NCBI GenBank assembly: GCA_023488685.1
Contig: JAMDDR010000074.1
Coordinates: 1-37,738 of the forward strand
Length of the DNA: 37,738 bases
DNA from: Chloroflexota bacterium
GTDB taxonomy: Bacteria > Chloroflexota > Anaerolineae > J036 > Brachytrichaceae
Reading direction: 5' to 3'
Positions 1 through 7,581 of this stretch are shown here, one piece after another (position 1 is the first letter of the stretch; each line of letters begins with the position of its first letter). Below the pieces are notes generated by a model, which saw only the letters and a list, made by a program, of their open reading frames with translations, searched no databases and was not told the origin of the DNA. The position numbers and the translations under genes are program-made.

Positions 1-1
1 C

Positions 2-1102
2 CCGTGGGAGGAGGATGACGATCCGCCCAAAGAACTGGCGATTTACTCCAATTGGAACGCGGACTCCAGTACCCCTGATATCTCCGGCCAGCGTTACCCA
101 CTTGAAACAGAATGGATGCGGATCGTGCAATTGCGGATCGGTCCTGTCATGATTGACGATGTCGAAACAGATCGCCATCTGAGCCAACAAGCCAGACGAC
201 ACCTCACGAAGATGAGTTCCCGCAGCGTCATCATTTTCCCGTTGATTGCCGGCGGCAAATGGTATGGGATGATATCGTTCCACTTTGCGCAACGGCATCC
301 AATCGATCATGAAGACATCCCGCACATGCGCGGGCTGGTCGACCAGGCTGCCGCGGCCATCTATAACCAACGTCTCTTGGAAGCGGAAGCCACGGCGCGC
401 CAGGAAGCCGAACGCGCGAACGAACTACGGCTCAGATTTCTGGCGATGATCTCGCACGAACTACGTACCCCGCTGACTTCCATAAAAGGCTTTACGACCA
501 CGCTCCTCGCCAACGATGTCGAATGGGATGCGCAGACACAGCGCGAGTTCATCGGCATCATGAACCAGGAAGCTGACAAGCTGACCGATATGATCGATCA
601 ACTGCTCGACTTATCCCGGCTCGAAGCGGGTAGTCTGGCAATCAACCCGGAAAAACAGCAACTCAGTCATATCATTTCCGGCGCCCTGCCACAATTAACG
701 GCCATCGCTCTTAACCATCGCTTGGTGATCGATGTATCTGACCAATTGCAGCCTGTCCGCGCAGACCGGCAGCGACTTACCCAGGTATTGACCAATCTCG
801 TGAGTAACGCGGCGAAATACTCTCCAGCACAAACAAATATCACGCTTACGGCAACACACGCTCATGATTATGTAAGAGTTGATGTCAGTGATAGCGGTGC
901 TGGGATCCCCGCACAGGATCGTCTGTACGTGTTCGAAGCGTTCCGGCGCGGCAATGATGAACGGGTGAGGCGTACCAAAGGTGCCGGATTAGGGCTGGCA
1001 ATCTGTAAAGGTTTGATCGAGGCACATGGGGGACGCATCTGGATACAAGATCAGGATCGGCCAGGGACAACCATCTCGTTCACACTGCCGGTTGCGGAAT
1101 AA
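2..1102 (+). CDS. Sensor histidine kinase, 5'-truncated by window edge
   Basis: The reading frame is open from base 2, so the true start lies outside the window; the first internal ATG is at 116. The visible N-terminal part resembles the end of a GAF-type sensor domain. A short helical linker (about residues 85-108 counted from the ATG at 116) leads to a HisKA domain with the H-box FLAMISHELRTPL; the phospho-accepting His is residue 114 (bases 455-457). The HATPase domain follows, with N-box NLVSNAAKYSP, G1 box DSGAGIP and G2 box GAGLGLAICKGL. This is a complete catalytic core for autophosphorylation of a two-component kinase. No response regulator is visible, and no membrane segment is present in the part seen, so the stimulus is unknown. 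The gene ends 53 bp before a convergent gene. Confidence 0.93.
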   Translation, partial: PWEEDDDPPKELAIYSNWNADSSTPDISGQRYPLETEWMRIVQLRIGPVMIDDVETDRHLSQQARRHLTKMSSRSVIIFPLIAGGKWYGMISFHFAQRHPIDHEDIPHMRGLVDQAAAAIYNQRLLEAEATARQEAERANELRLRFLAMISHELRTPLTSIKGFTTTLLANDVEWDAQTQREFIGIMNQEADKLTDMIDQLLDLSRLEAGSLAINPEKQQLSHIISGALPQLTAIALNHRLVIDVSDQLQPVRADRQRLTQVLTNLVSNAAKYSPAQTNITLTATHAHDYVRVDVSDSGAGIPAQDRLYVFEAFRRGNDERVRRTKGAGLGLAICKGLIEAHGGRIWIQDQDRPGTTISFTLPVAE

Positions 1103-1155
1103 TCGGCACCATTCCATCCGGCTTCTTAGAGTCGTCCCTGGTTCAGCATCGTCGT

Positions 1156-2271
1156 CTACTTTAGATCGGCAACGATTTTACGAATGTCGGCTTCGCTAGC
1201 CTCGATACTCTCCATCAACTTGAACTGCACCATGGCTCTGTGCAGGTTGTGTTCCTTGTATCTGGCCTTGAAGTACACGTTTCCCTCCAGGTGATCGGTA
1301 AAGAAACGCAGGCCTAACTCAAACGCGATCAGGCGAACCGCATCATACAGATATGCGTAGTCACTCTCATCGAAAAAGCTGCCCACAACCGTCAGGTAGC
1401 CTCGCAGGATCTCGCGACACAGGTCCGTCTCGAACCTGACAGCGCCAAAATCGGTGGTCTCTTCGCCCAGCAGGTTGCAGCACGAGCGCAGGCAGTCGCC
1501 AATATCATAGTGCACGAGGCCGGGCTTCACCGTATCCAGATCGATGATGCCTATCGCCTGCCGGGTCACGTCGTCTATCATGATGTTATCGATCTTGGGA
1601 TCGCCGTGCATTGGCCGCAGACGTAGTTTCCCCATACCCTTCGCATCTTCGAGCACCGTAGCCGACTTTCGCCGCTGTGCTACGAAGCGCTTACAGTAGG
1701 TTTCCTCTGGTGAATCCGCGCCATCGCGGCCATCGCGCTTGCGGCCCAACACCTCATCATAGTGTTGTAAATAGCATGGAGTGATGTGGAAACCCACTAA
1801 TGTGTCGTGCAGCTTGCTGATATCCATATCGCTGATCAGGCTTTGGAAACGGCCAAGCGCATAACCAGCTTCACGCGCATGTTCCGCGCCCTGGATTCTC
1901 GGAAATGCAGTCGAGTGGTCAATGAAACTCATCGCCCGCCAGAAGCTGTTATCGGCGTCCACAAAATACGACTTGCCGCCAAGGGTCTCAAAAACGCGGG
2001 GCATTTCCCAACGCCGTTCCACGGCATGCCCATTGCGCTCACCCGCCAGCCGCATTCGCACGTGCTCGCTCAACGCGCGCATATTCACCATGATCAACTC
2101 GGGCCGGTGAAACACACGTTGGTTGATACGCTGCATGATGAAGTACGTCTGAGGTACCGCGTGAAGCGTGACGAGGAATGTGTCGTTGACGTTACCGGTG
2201 CCGTACTCTCTGACACTCAGCACCGGACCGTTCGTATTGAACTGCTCTGCGATTTCGATGAGCTTATCCAC
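1156..2271 (-). CDS. Phosphotransferase of the APH/choline kinase fold, NahK-like
   Basis: This is a 371-residue APH-fold small-molecule kinase. The N-terminal lobe has the pattern GTGNVNDTF, then YFIMQRINQRVF. The catalytic loop is HGDPKIDN (residues 222-229) and the metal-binding motif is IDLDT (244-248). The QRIN segment and an IDLDT-type motif in place of the usual IDFD resemble bifidobacterial N-acetylhexosamine 1-kinases, which phosphorylate GlcNAc or GalNAc at C1. A sugar or amino-sugar 1-kinase role is therefore plausible but inferred; antibiotic phosphorylation is less likely. The start codon is GTG, supported by an AGGAG ribosome site about nine bases upstream. It is the last gene of the minus-strand block. 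Confidence 0.8.
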   Translation of the reverse strand: MDKLIEIAEQFNTNGPVLSVREYGTGNVNDTFLVTLHAVPQTYFIMQRINQRVFHRPELIMVNMRALSEHVRMRLAGERNGHAVERRWEMPRVFETLGGKSYFVDADNSFWRAMSFIDHSTAFPRIQGAEHAREAGYALGRFQSLISDMDISKLHDTLVGFHITPCYLQHYDEVLGRKRDGRDGADSPEETYCKRFVAQRRKSATVLEDAKGMGKLRLRPMHGDPKIDNIMIDDVTRQAIGIIDLDTVKPGLVHYDIGDCLRSCCNLLGEETTDFGAVRFETDLCREILRGYLTVVGSFFDESDYAYLYDAVRLIAFELGLRFFTDHLEGNVYFKARYKEHNLHRAMVQFKLMESIEASEADIRKIVADLK

Positions 2272-2406
2272 GTTCAGACTCTCCTGTTTCGCGCGACAGA
2301 TGAGGACGGTAGACCCTGGCGCGCATACCGTAATGGTTTATCGGTACTGCTATACCGATGTCGGCGCTTTAATACGTTTGTGCTGTAATGAGTTTATATT
2401 CCAGCC

Positions 2407-3030
2407 TTACAGGCTAAGAATCATGTCGTAGTTATTGAAACCCGGTGGTTCCTCAAACTGACCCACCGTGTGAAAGCCGTGTTTGTGGTAGAAATGAATC
2501 GCACGATCATTCGTCGCCTGCGTTCCACCCCACAACACCATGCGCTTACGGCCGAGCTTGCGCGCTACGTCAAGCAAGTGGCGCATCACAAGACTGCCAA
2601 GTCCCTTACTTTGGTATTCGTCCGCCACGGAAGGCGCAAGCGTACAGTCTGTTCGCGCATCCAGCGGGATGCCAAGCTGAGCGTAGCGCAGCGCGTCATC
2701 GTCACGGATGCCCAGGATCAGGATGAAGTAGGCGATCACACGCTCACCGCCATCGCCGTGGATAATGGCCAGCATACGCAACGTGTCCGTGAGGTCAACA
2801 GACGAGCATATCTGCTCCGCAGTCTTGCGATCGAACGGATGTGGGCCGTAACGCCGGCGGGTTTCTGCGGTCAGGCTCAGAAAGTAATCCCCCAGCATCT
2901 GCACATCGCCGGCCGCGAGTGGCCGCAGCACGACCGGCGTCCCATCGCGAAAAGCCACGGTCGCGGCGATTAACTCGGGTTTGGCGCATACCTGCGTGTG
3001 AAGTTCATCAGGAGTCATGTGTTTTTCCAT
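2407..3030 (-). CDS. GNAT-family N-acetyltransferase
   Basis: This 207-residue protein has a GNAT acetyl-CoA-binding motif A, YQSKGLGSLVMRHLL (Q-x-x-G-x-G type), followed by the C-terminal NDRAIHFYHKHGF helix typical of the fold. The N-terminal FRDGTPVVLRPL segment also fits the family. The acceptor substrate cannot be told from sequence. The start at 3030 has no strong ribosome site, and the Met four codons later (3018) is an alternative. It lies 59 bp downstream of the PAC2 gene on the same strand. Confidence 0.85.
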   Translation of the reverse strand: MEKHMTPDELHTQVCAKPELIAATVAFRDGTPVVLRPLAAGDVQMLGDYFLSLTAETRRRYGPHPFDRKTAEQICSSVDLTDTLRMLAIIHGDGGERVIAYFILILGIRDDDALRYAQLGIPLDARTDCTLAPSVADEYQSKGLGSLVMRHLLDVARKLGRKRMVLWGGTQATNDRAIHFYHKHGFHTVGQFEEPPGFNNYDMILSL

Positions 3031-3089
3031 GGTAATGAGGATTTCGTCGTGTCACATCACGACAGAGAGTCATAACGGCCAATGGCGCA

Positions 3090-4025
3090 TCACGACTTGT
3101 CGTCAAATAGGTCACCCAGCCCGCGCTCCCACACGTCAAGCGGCATAAACGACATCTCGTTGAAGTCACGTGCAAGGCTTTCCACGTATTCGCGCACTTT
3201 CAATTGGGGCATCTTGCTCTCGATCTCTTCAATTTTCGCCTCGACAGATGCTGTAAGTTCGGCACTGCGGTGTTCCAAATCCGTAAGATCGATACCCAGG
3301 TGTAGCATATGGTTGAATCGCCGCATCAACTCGTGCCAGGCCTTGTAATCGTTTTCGATGCGCATGCCTTGCAGTTGCTGCGATAGGTGCGAGAAGTCAT
3401 AGGCCGGAACGAATGAGTAAAAGCTGAAGTATTCTACGCCGAGATGCTCAGCCGCGTCGGCCATATAAGAGCCGATACTGACGCCGCCTTCGTAATTTGA
3501 GAATAAAACGGCATACTCGGCCAGCTCCTGTTTCATATATTGCTGGCTGTAGACACACGACACCTCTCGTTCCTTATCGTAGGGCATTGCGCCATACACA
3601 CCGCCCAGGCCTGCGACACGTCTGACACCCAATTCTTTGGCCGCGTGGAAGAACGCCTGGGCATATGTTTCAGCATTCAAGTGGGGCTCATCGCCAAGGA
3701 AGATAACGAGCCCATGCCTGTCATTGCCAGCGTAGTAGAACTCGTTCTTGTGGTGAGTCAACGATTGGCGGTAACCATCCACAAGCTTGACCTCGGGACG
3801 GAGAAAATCATGCGTACCCGGAAGTTGAAACAGGTAGAAACCACTTGATTTCAACTCGCCTATTTTCCTGGCTCCCATCTGATCGATAAGGTATTGGGGC
3901 AGACCCGACGACACCGCTCCGGCATCCGCCCACTGATGCCAGCCGGCGATCATGGCGATTTCGTCAGCCTTCGGCTTTTCCTGCAACTCAACCAAACCGG
4001 CCCACTCATCCATCGATCCGTCCAT
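3090..4025 (-). CDS. PAC2-family protein
   Basis: This 311-residue protein matches the bacterial/archaeal PAC2 family (proteasome assembly chaperone 2 fold, related to purine nucleoside phosphorylases). Supporting segments include an early AGWHQWADAG, the GLGGVYGAMP motif in the middle, and EGGVSIGSYMADAAEHLGVEYFSFYSFVPAYDF cut into its parts GVSIGSYM and FVPAYDF. The C-terminal 60 residues are helical and charged. Members often neighbour proteasome genes in actinobacteria, but none are visible here, and the bacterial function is not settled. The start is supported by a strong GAGGTGAGGA stretch directly upstream of the ATG. Confidence 0.75.
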   Translation of the reverse strand: MDGSMDEWAGLVELQEKPKADEIAMIAGWHQWADAGAVSSGLPQYLIDQMGARKIGELKSSGFYLFQLPGTHDFLRPEVKLVDGYRQSLTHHKNEFYYAGNDRHGLVIFLGDEPHLNAETYAQAFFHAAKELGVRRVAGLGGVYGAMPYDKEREVSCVYSQQYMKQELAEYAVLFSNYEGGVSIGSYMADAAEHLGVEYFSFYSFVPAYDFSHLSQQLQGMRIENDYKAWHELMRRFNHMLHLGIDLTDLEHRSAELTASVEAKIEEIESKMPQLKVREYVESLARDFNEMSFMPLDVWERGLGDLFDDKS

Positions 4026-4165
4026 TCCTCACCTCGCCCAAGGATCGCGGCGACAACCTGCCATCACATTGTCGCTGCAAGCGCTATTATCCAGTCATTC
4101 CAAGGCGCCGTCTACGCCTGGGGTGGCATCTCCAGCGGCATCTCCAGACCCGCTCTCATTTGTAG

Positions 4166-4801
4166 TTAGTCGTATTCCCCCTTGTCTCTCCGCACGATGG
4201 AGAAAAAATACTCGTCAATGAGCTCATTCGTGAGATGATGGCGCGCCGAGCAACGCAATATCCCTTCCTGTTCGAAACCGGCGCGCCGCGCTACGGCTGC
4301 GCTGCGCGCATTCAGAGCATTGCATACGATCTGCAGCCGGCGCGCTCCCAATACTTCGAACGCGAAATCCCTTAGTCCAATCACGGCCTCAGTAATATAA
4401 CCCCTTCCCGCATAGAGTGTGCGCACCCAGTAGCCGATCTCAAAAGACGGAACCGACCAGTCCGGATAGTGTAATCCCGTACAACCGACCAGCGTATCCG
4501 TGCCTTTCTGTAATATCAGGTAGCACAGATCGGTGCGCTCGAGGAACTGAATATGCGCACGCCGCATACGCGCCTCATCCTCATCGACAGTCGATGTGGT
4601 TGCTGCCCAACGCATCCACGGCCGCAATTCGTCGACGGAATCGAGCACCGCCGCATGGTATTCCGGGCCATCGCCCGGCTGTGGGCAGCGTAGCGTCAAC
4701 CGAGCCGTATCAAAGCAAGTGGGGATATCGCGCAGGATGTTGTCCATAAAGGTCATCCTCTTCGAACACACACCCTTGGGTTCGTAGGTAAAGATCTCCA
4801 T
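4166..4801 (-). CDS. GNAT acetyltransferase, RimJ/RimL type
   Basis: This protein resembles the RimJ/RimL branch of GNAT enzymes, which acetylate protein N-termini or small amines. The branch signature DTARLTLRCPQPGD is near the N-terminus, followed by EIGYWVRTLYAGRGYITEAV (acetyl-CoA loop around AGRGY) and NARSAAVARRAGFEQEG. The start was placed at the ATG at 4801 (211 residues), because a GGTGA ribosome site lies seven bases upstream; a longer frame from a TTG at 4822 is less likely. It begins 51 bp downstream of the end of the MFS gene. The substrate is unknown. Confidence 0.83.
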   Translation of the reverse strand: MEIFTYEPKGVCSKRMTFMDNILRDIPTCFDTARLTLRCPQPGDGPEYHAAVLDSVDELRPWMRWAATTSTVDEDEARMRRAHIQFLERTDLCYLILQKGTDTLVGCTGLHYPDWSVPSFEIGYWVRTLYAGRGYITEAVIGLRDFAFEVLGARRLQIVCNALNARSAAVARRAGFEQEGILRCSARHHLTNELIDEYFFSIVRRDKGEYD

Positions 4802-4851
4802 GTGTTTTTCACCATCATTCAATCGTGATTGCCAGGGATGCGCAGGTTACC

Positions 4852-6114
4852 TCAGGCATCCGCCACATGTCCAAATCGAATCTCAGGAATGAGCATCAAT
4901 GTGGCGATGAAGATAAGACCTGCGCTCACCCAGCCCAGGGTATCCAGCGACAAACTGGTCACCAACTGAAACGCAACGATTGGCGCAACCACGCCACGTA
5001 CGCCCGTCAGAAATGTGTGCACCGACATGTAGTCCGCCACGCGTTCCGCGGGCGCAAACTTGGTCACCCATAAGCTCCAGGCCAGGTCACCACCAGACGC
5101 CGAAATACCGAAGATGACCGCGCCGGCAATCAGACCCAACATGCTCCCGCCGGTGAAGAAAGTAGCAATTCCCAGGGCAAAGCCCAGGTTCAGCACCATG
5201 CGCAATATGAAAAAGTTGGCGCGATCGAACAACCACCCCCATACCGGCCCCATGACTAGGCGCGCGATACTGGGGATCACGCTGGTGAGCAGCGCCACCT
5301 GTTGCGCATTCAGCATCAGTCCATACCGTGGGTTTGCCAGGTAATCGACGCGCATGGGCATCATCATCAAGTTGGCAAACCCCATCAACATCCAAATGAT
5401 CAGTGTAAAGCTAAAGACGCGATCGCTTAGCACATAGCGCACCGCGCGAAAAGGATCGCTACTGCCCGAGGGTGTGAGAGGTCGTGAAGGGATGCGCAGA
5501 ATGAACACACTCGATAGAGCGAATGCAGCGGCGAACACGATCAACAGCCAGCGGAACCAGTCCATGTTCTCCGTCAGGAATCGGCCGGCCAATTCAGCAA
5601 AAACCGCTGACACCCCTACACGAATCACCAACGCGCGCGAGTAATAGCGCCCGCGCTCGCGAGGCGCATAGTTATCCTGGTACACCTGCGTCATGAGTGG
5701 GACCAGCGCCTGCGTGCACGACACGGCGGCGACGCTGAAAGCCACGAAGGCGGGTAGCGTCGGAATAAGGCCCGCAAGAAGAAAGCAAAGTGCGCCGAAC
5801 ATGGCAATCACCGCTGCCGCACGTGAGGTTGTCCACCGGTAACGCTCAACCCACTGCACCACCAGTGGTGTTAACAGCATTCCGACATTCCCACCGGCGG
5901 CAATGAGCGCCTTTTCCGTTGCGCCAGCCTGGTATGCCTGCACGGCGATCAGCAGGAGAAACGTTGAACCAGCGCTCTCCAGCATTCCCGTCGGAATGGC
6001 ACGCAGCTTGTCATAGCGGTATGTGAGTTGAGTGATGCGCGCCGCGGCCATCGTATGTGGCTCAGACGGCCGCATACGTGCGATCGCACTTTGCAGGATG
6101 GAAGGTGCCGTCAT
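4852..6114 (-). CDS. MFS transporter, second of a coupled pair
   Basis: This 420-residue protein has about 12 hydrophobic segments in two halves, as expected for a major facilitator superfamily carrier. The segment APRERGRYYSRALVIR after TM4-TM5 is a cytosolic-loop motif shared in position with the upstream gene (PKSLRGFYLSRDRAF). The ATG overlaps the stop codon of the upstream MFS gene by four bases (6111-6114), which implies translational coupling. The two proteins appear to be diverged paralogues of one subfamily. No substrate can be read from the sequence; they may work independently or as a heteromeric pair. Confidence 0.85.
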   Translation of the reverse strand: MTAPSILQSAIARMRPSEPHTMAAARITQLTYRYDKLRAIPTGMLESAGSTFLLLIAVQAYQAGATEKALIAAGGNVGMLLTPLVVQWVERYRWTTSRAAAVIAMFGALCFLLAGLIPTLPAFVAFSVAAVSCTQALVPLMTQVYQDNYAPRERGRYYSRALVIRVGVSAVFAELAGRFLTENMDWFRWLLIVFAAAFALSSVFILRIPSRPLTPSGSSDPFRAVRYVLSDRVFSFTLIIWMLMGFANLMMMPMRVDYLANPRYGLMLNAQQVALLTSVIPSIARLVMGPVWGWLFDRANFFILRMVLNLGFALGIATFFTGGSMLGLIAGAVIFGISASGGDLAWSLWVTKFAPAERVADYMSVHTFLTGVRGVVAPIVAFQLVTSLSLDTLGWVSAGLIFIATLMLIPEIRFGHVADA

Positions 6115-7502
6115 CGCACCCGCCGAATGAGACGCGTAAGTGCTGGAGCAACGAGTGTCATCGCCCGTGCCGGCGCAAGCACAAAGGTCTCATAAGCCAC
6201 CCGGACAACGGGCTGCGCATTCGATTCTTTGAGTCGTGCCAGCATCAGCGCCACAAGACTGAGCATCAGAAACTGTAAACCGAACAGGAATGAATAACGT
6301 GTCAGCGTGACGCCGGCAATCACGACTTGCGCAGTGCGCAGGTTGTCGAGCAGATATCCCCAGACGATGGGCGAGACACCCGTCACGACACTCACGATGA
6401 CGGAATGAAGCGCGAAGTATTGGGCGCTCGCCGGCCGGTCGCCGGCCACGTTCATTAGCAGCCGGGTCAGCGCCAGGTCATACGTCGAACTAAAGAAACC
6501 TGCCACAAAGATGAGCGGTGGGGCAATGAACGCCGGGATGCCATTCACCGACAACAGAAACCATAACAGAAAATAGACGACCCACCAACACAGAACCAGT
6601 GCCAGGAAGGGTTTGCTACCTGCACGGTCCGCGCGATGCCTGAGCAGCGCCAACGCGGCCATACCCACTAATGACGCACCAGCCGTCAACCACAGGATTG
6701 GACCATCACCAATACCCACCTGCTCACGCGTAAAGACGACAGTGAATGTGCTGCTGGCGGCGACCACCACCTGCACAGAGGCGCTGTATAAAATTAGTCG
6801 TCTGAAACCACGATCCTGTAACACACTGCGCCAACCGATGCCATCCCGTGAAATTGGTGTCGCTACTTGTGGACGTGGTTCTGGAATACGGTTCAGGAAA
6901 TACAGGCTGATGAGCCCGCTTGCGAAGCCGAGGAGGAACACGGCTGCGTAACCCAGCATGGTGTGACTAAGCAAAATGGTGCCGGATATGGCCAATGCCA
7001 ACACACTTGCAAAGGCAATGAACGCGCGATCACGGCTCAGATAGAAGCCGCGTAGCGATTTGGGCACAATTGCCGTGATCCACGGCAACCATGAACACAC
7101 GGCTGCCGCGCGGCTCACGGTAAACACAAACATGATTGCCACCAACGCATACACGGCCGGCGTAATCCCGATGTATGGTGTCACAAATGGAAGCGCCACC
7201 AGGAAGATAAGGATCGCAACACGGCTTGACCATCCCTTCACCATCAGGTTGCGATACCCTATTCGTTCGGCGTATCGTGCGACCACCAGTTGTAATACGG
7301 ACGTGAGCGGTGCAAGGCCGGCCAGGATACCCAACACGACCGCAGGTGCGCCAAGCTCACGAGCAAAGAGGATCATTGGGTTTCCAAGGCATATCTGCCA
7401 GGACGCCGCGTTGAACCCCTGAAACCAGTAGGCGTGCCGTATTTTGGGAGGTAATTCGTCGGACTGCGCTTCGACTGTTGATTCTGAATTGCGTAAAGCC
7501 AT
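6111..7502 (-). CDS. MFS transporter, first of a coupled pair
   Basis: This 463-residue polytopic membrane protein has about 12 predicted membrane helices and the overall organisation of a major facilitator carrier. A hydrophilic N-terminus of about 25 residues precedes the first helix, and a basic tail (RLIRRVR) ends the protein. The loop motif LRGFYLSRDRAF corresponds to ERGRYYSRAL in the downstream partner. The start ATG at 7502 has no clear ribosome site. The stop codon overlaps the next gene's start as ATGA. The substrate is unknown. Confidence 0.85.
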   Translation of the reverse strand: MALRNSESTVEAQSDELPPKIRHAYWFQGFNAASWQICLGNPMILFARELGAPAVVLGILAGLAPLTSVLQLVVARYAERIGYRNLMVKGWSSRVAILIFLVALPFVTPYIGITPAVYALVAIMFVFTVSRAAAVCSWLPWITAIVPKSLRGFYLSRDRAFIAFASVLALAISGTILLSHTMLGYAAVFLLGFASGLISLYFLNRIPEPRPQVATPISRDGIGWRSVLQDRGFRRLILYSASVQVVVAASSTFTVVFTREQVGIGDGPILWLTAGASLVGMAALALLRHRADRAGSKPFLALVLCWWVVYFLLWFLLSVNGIPAFIAPPLIFVAGFFSSTYDLALTRLLMNVAGDRPASAQYFALHSVIVSVVTGVSPIVWGYLLDNLRTAQVVIAGVTLTRYSFLFGLQFLMLSLVALMLARLKESNAQPVVRVAYETFVLAPARAMTLVAPALTRLIRRVR

Positions 7503-7581
7503 CGAGCTATTGGTACTTAGGGCTGTTTATCCTATCTTACAACGAACCAATGAAAATGTTGGACCCGTGCCACTACTGACG

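Noticed and set aside
1807..2388. Plus-strand frame of 193 codons opposite the phosphotransferase
   Set aside because: It is antisense to a gene with clear kinase motifs and shows no family pattern of its own.
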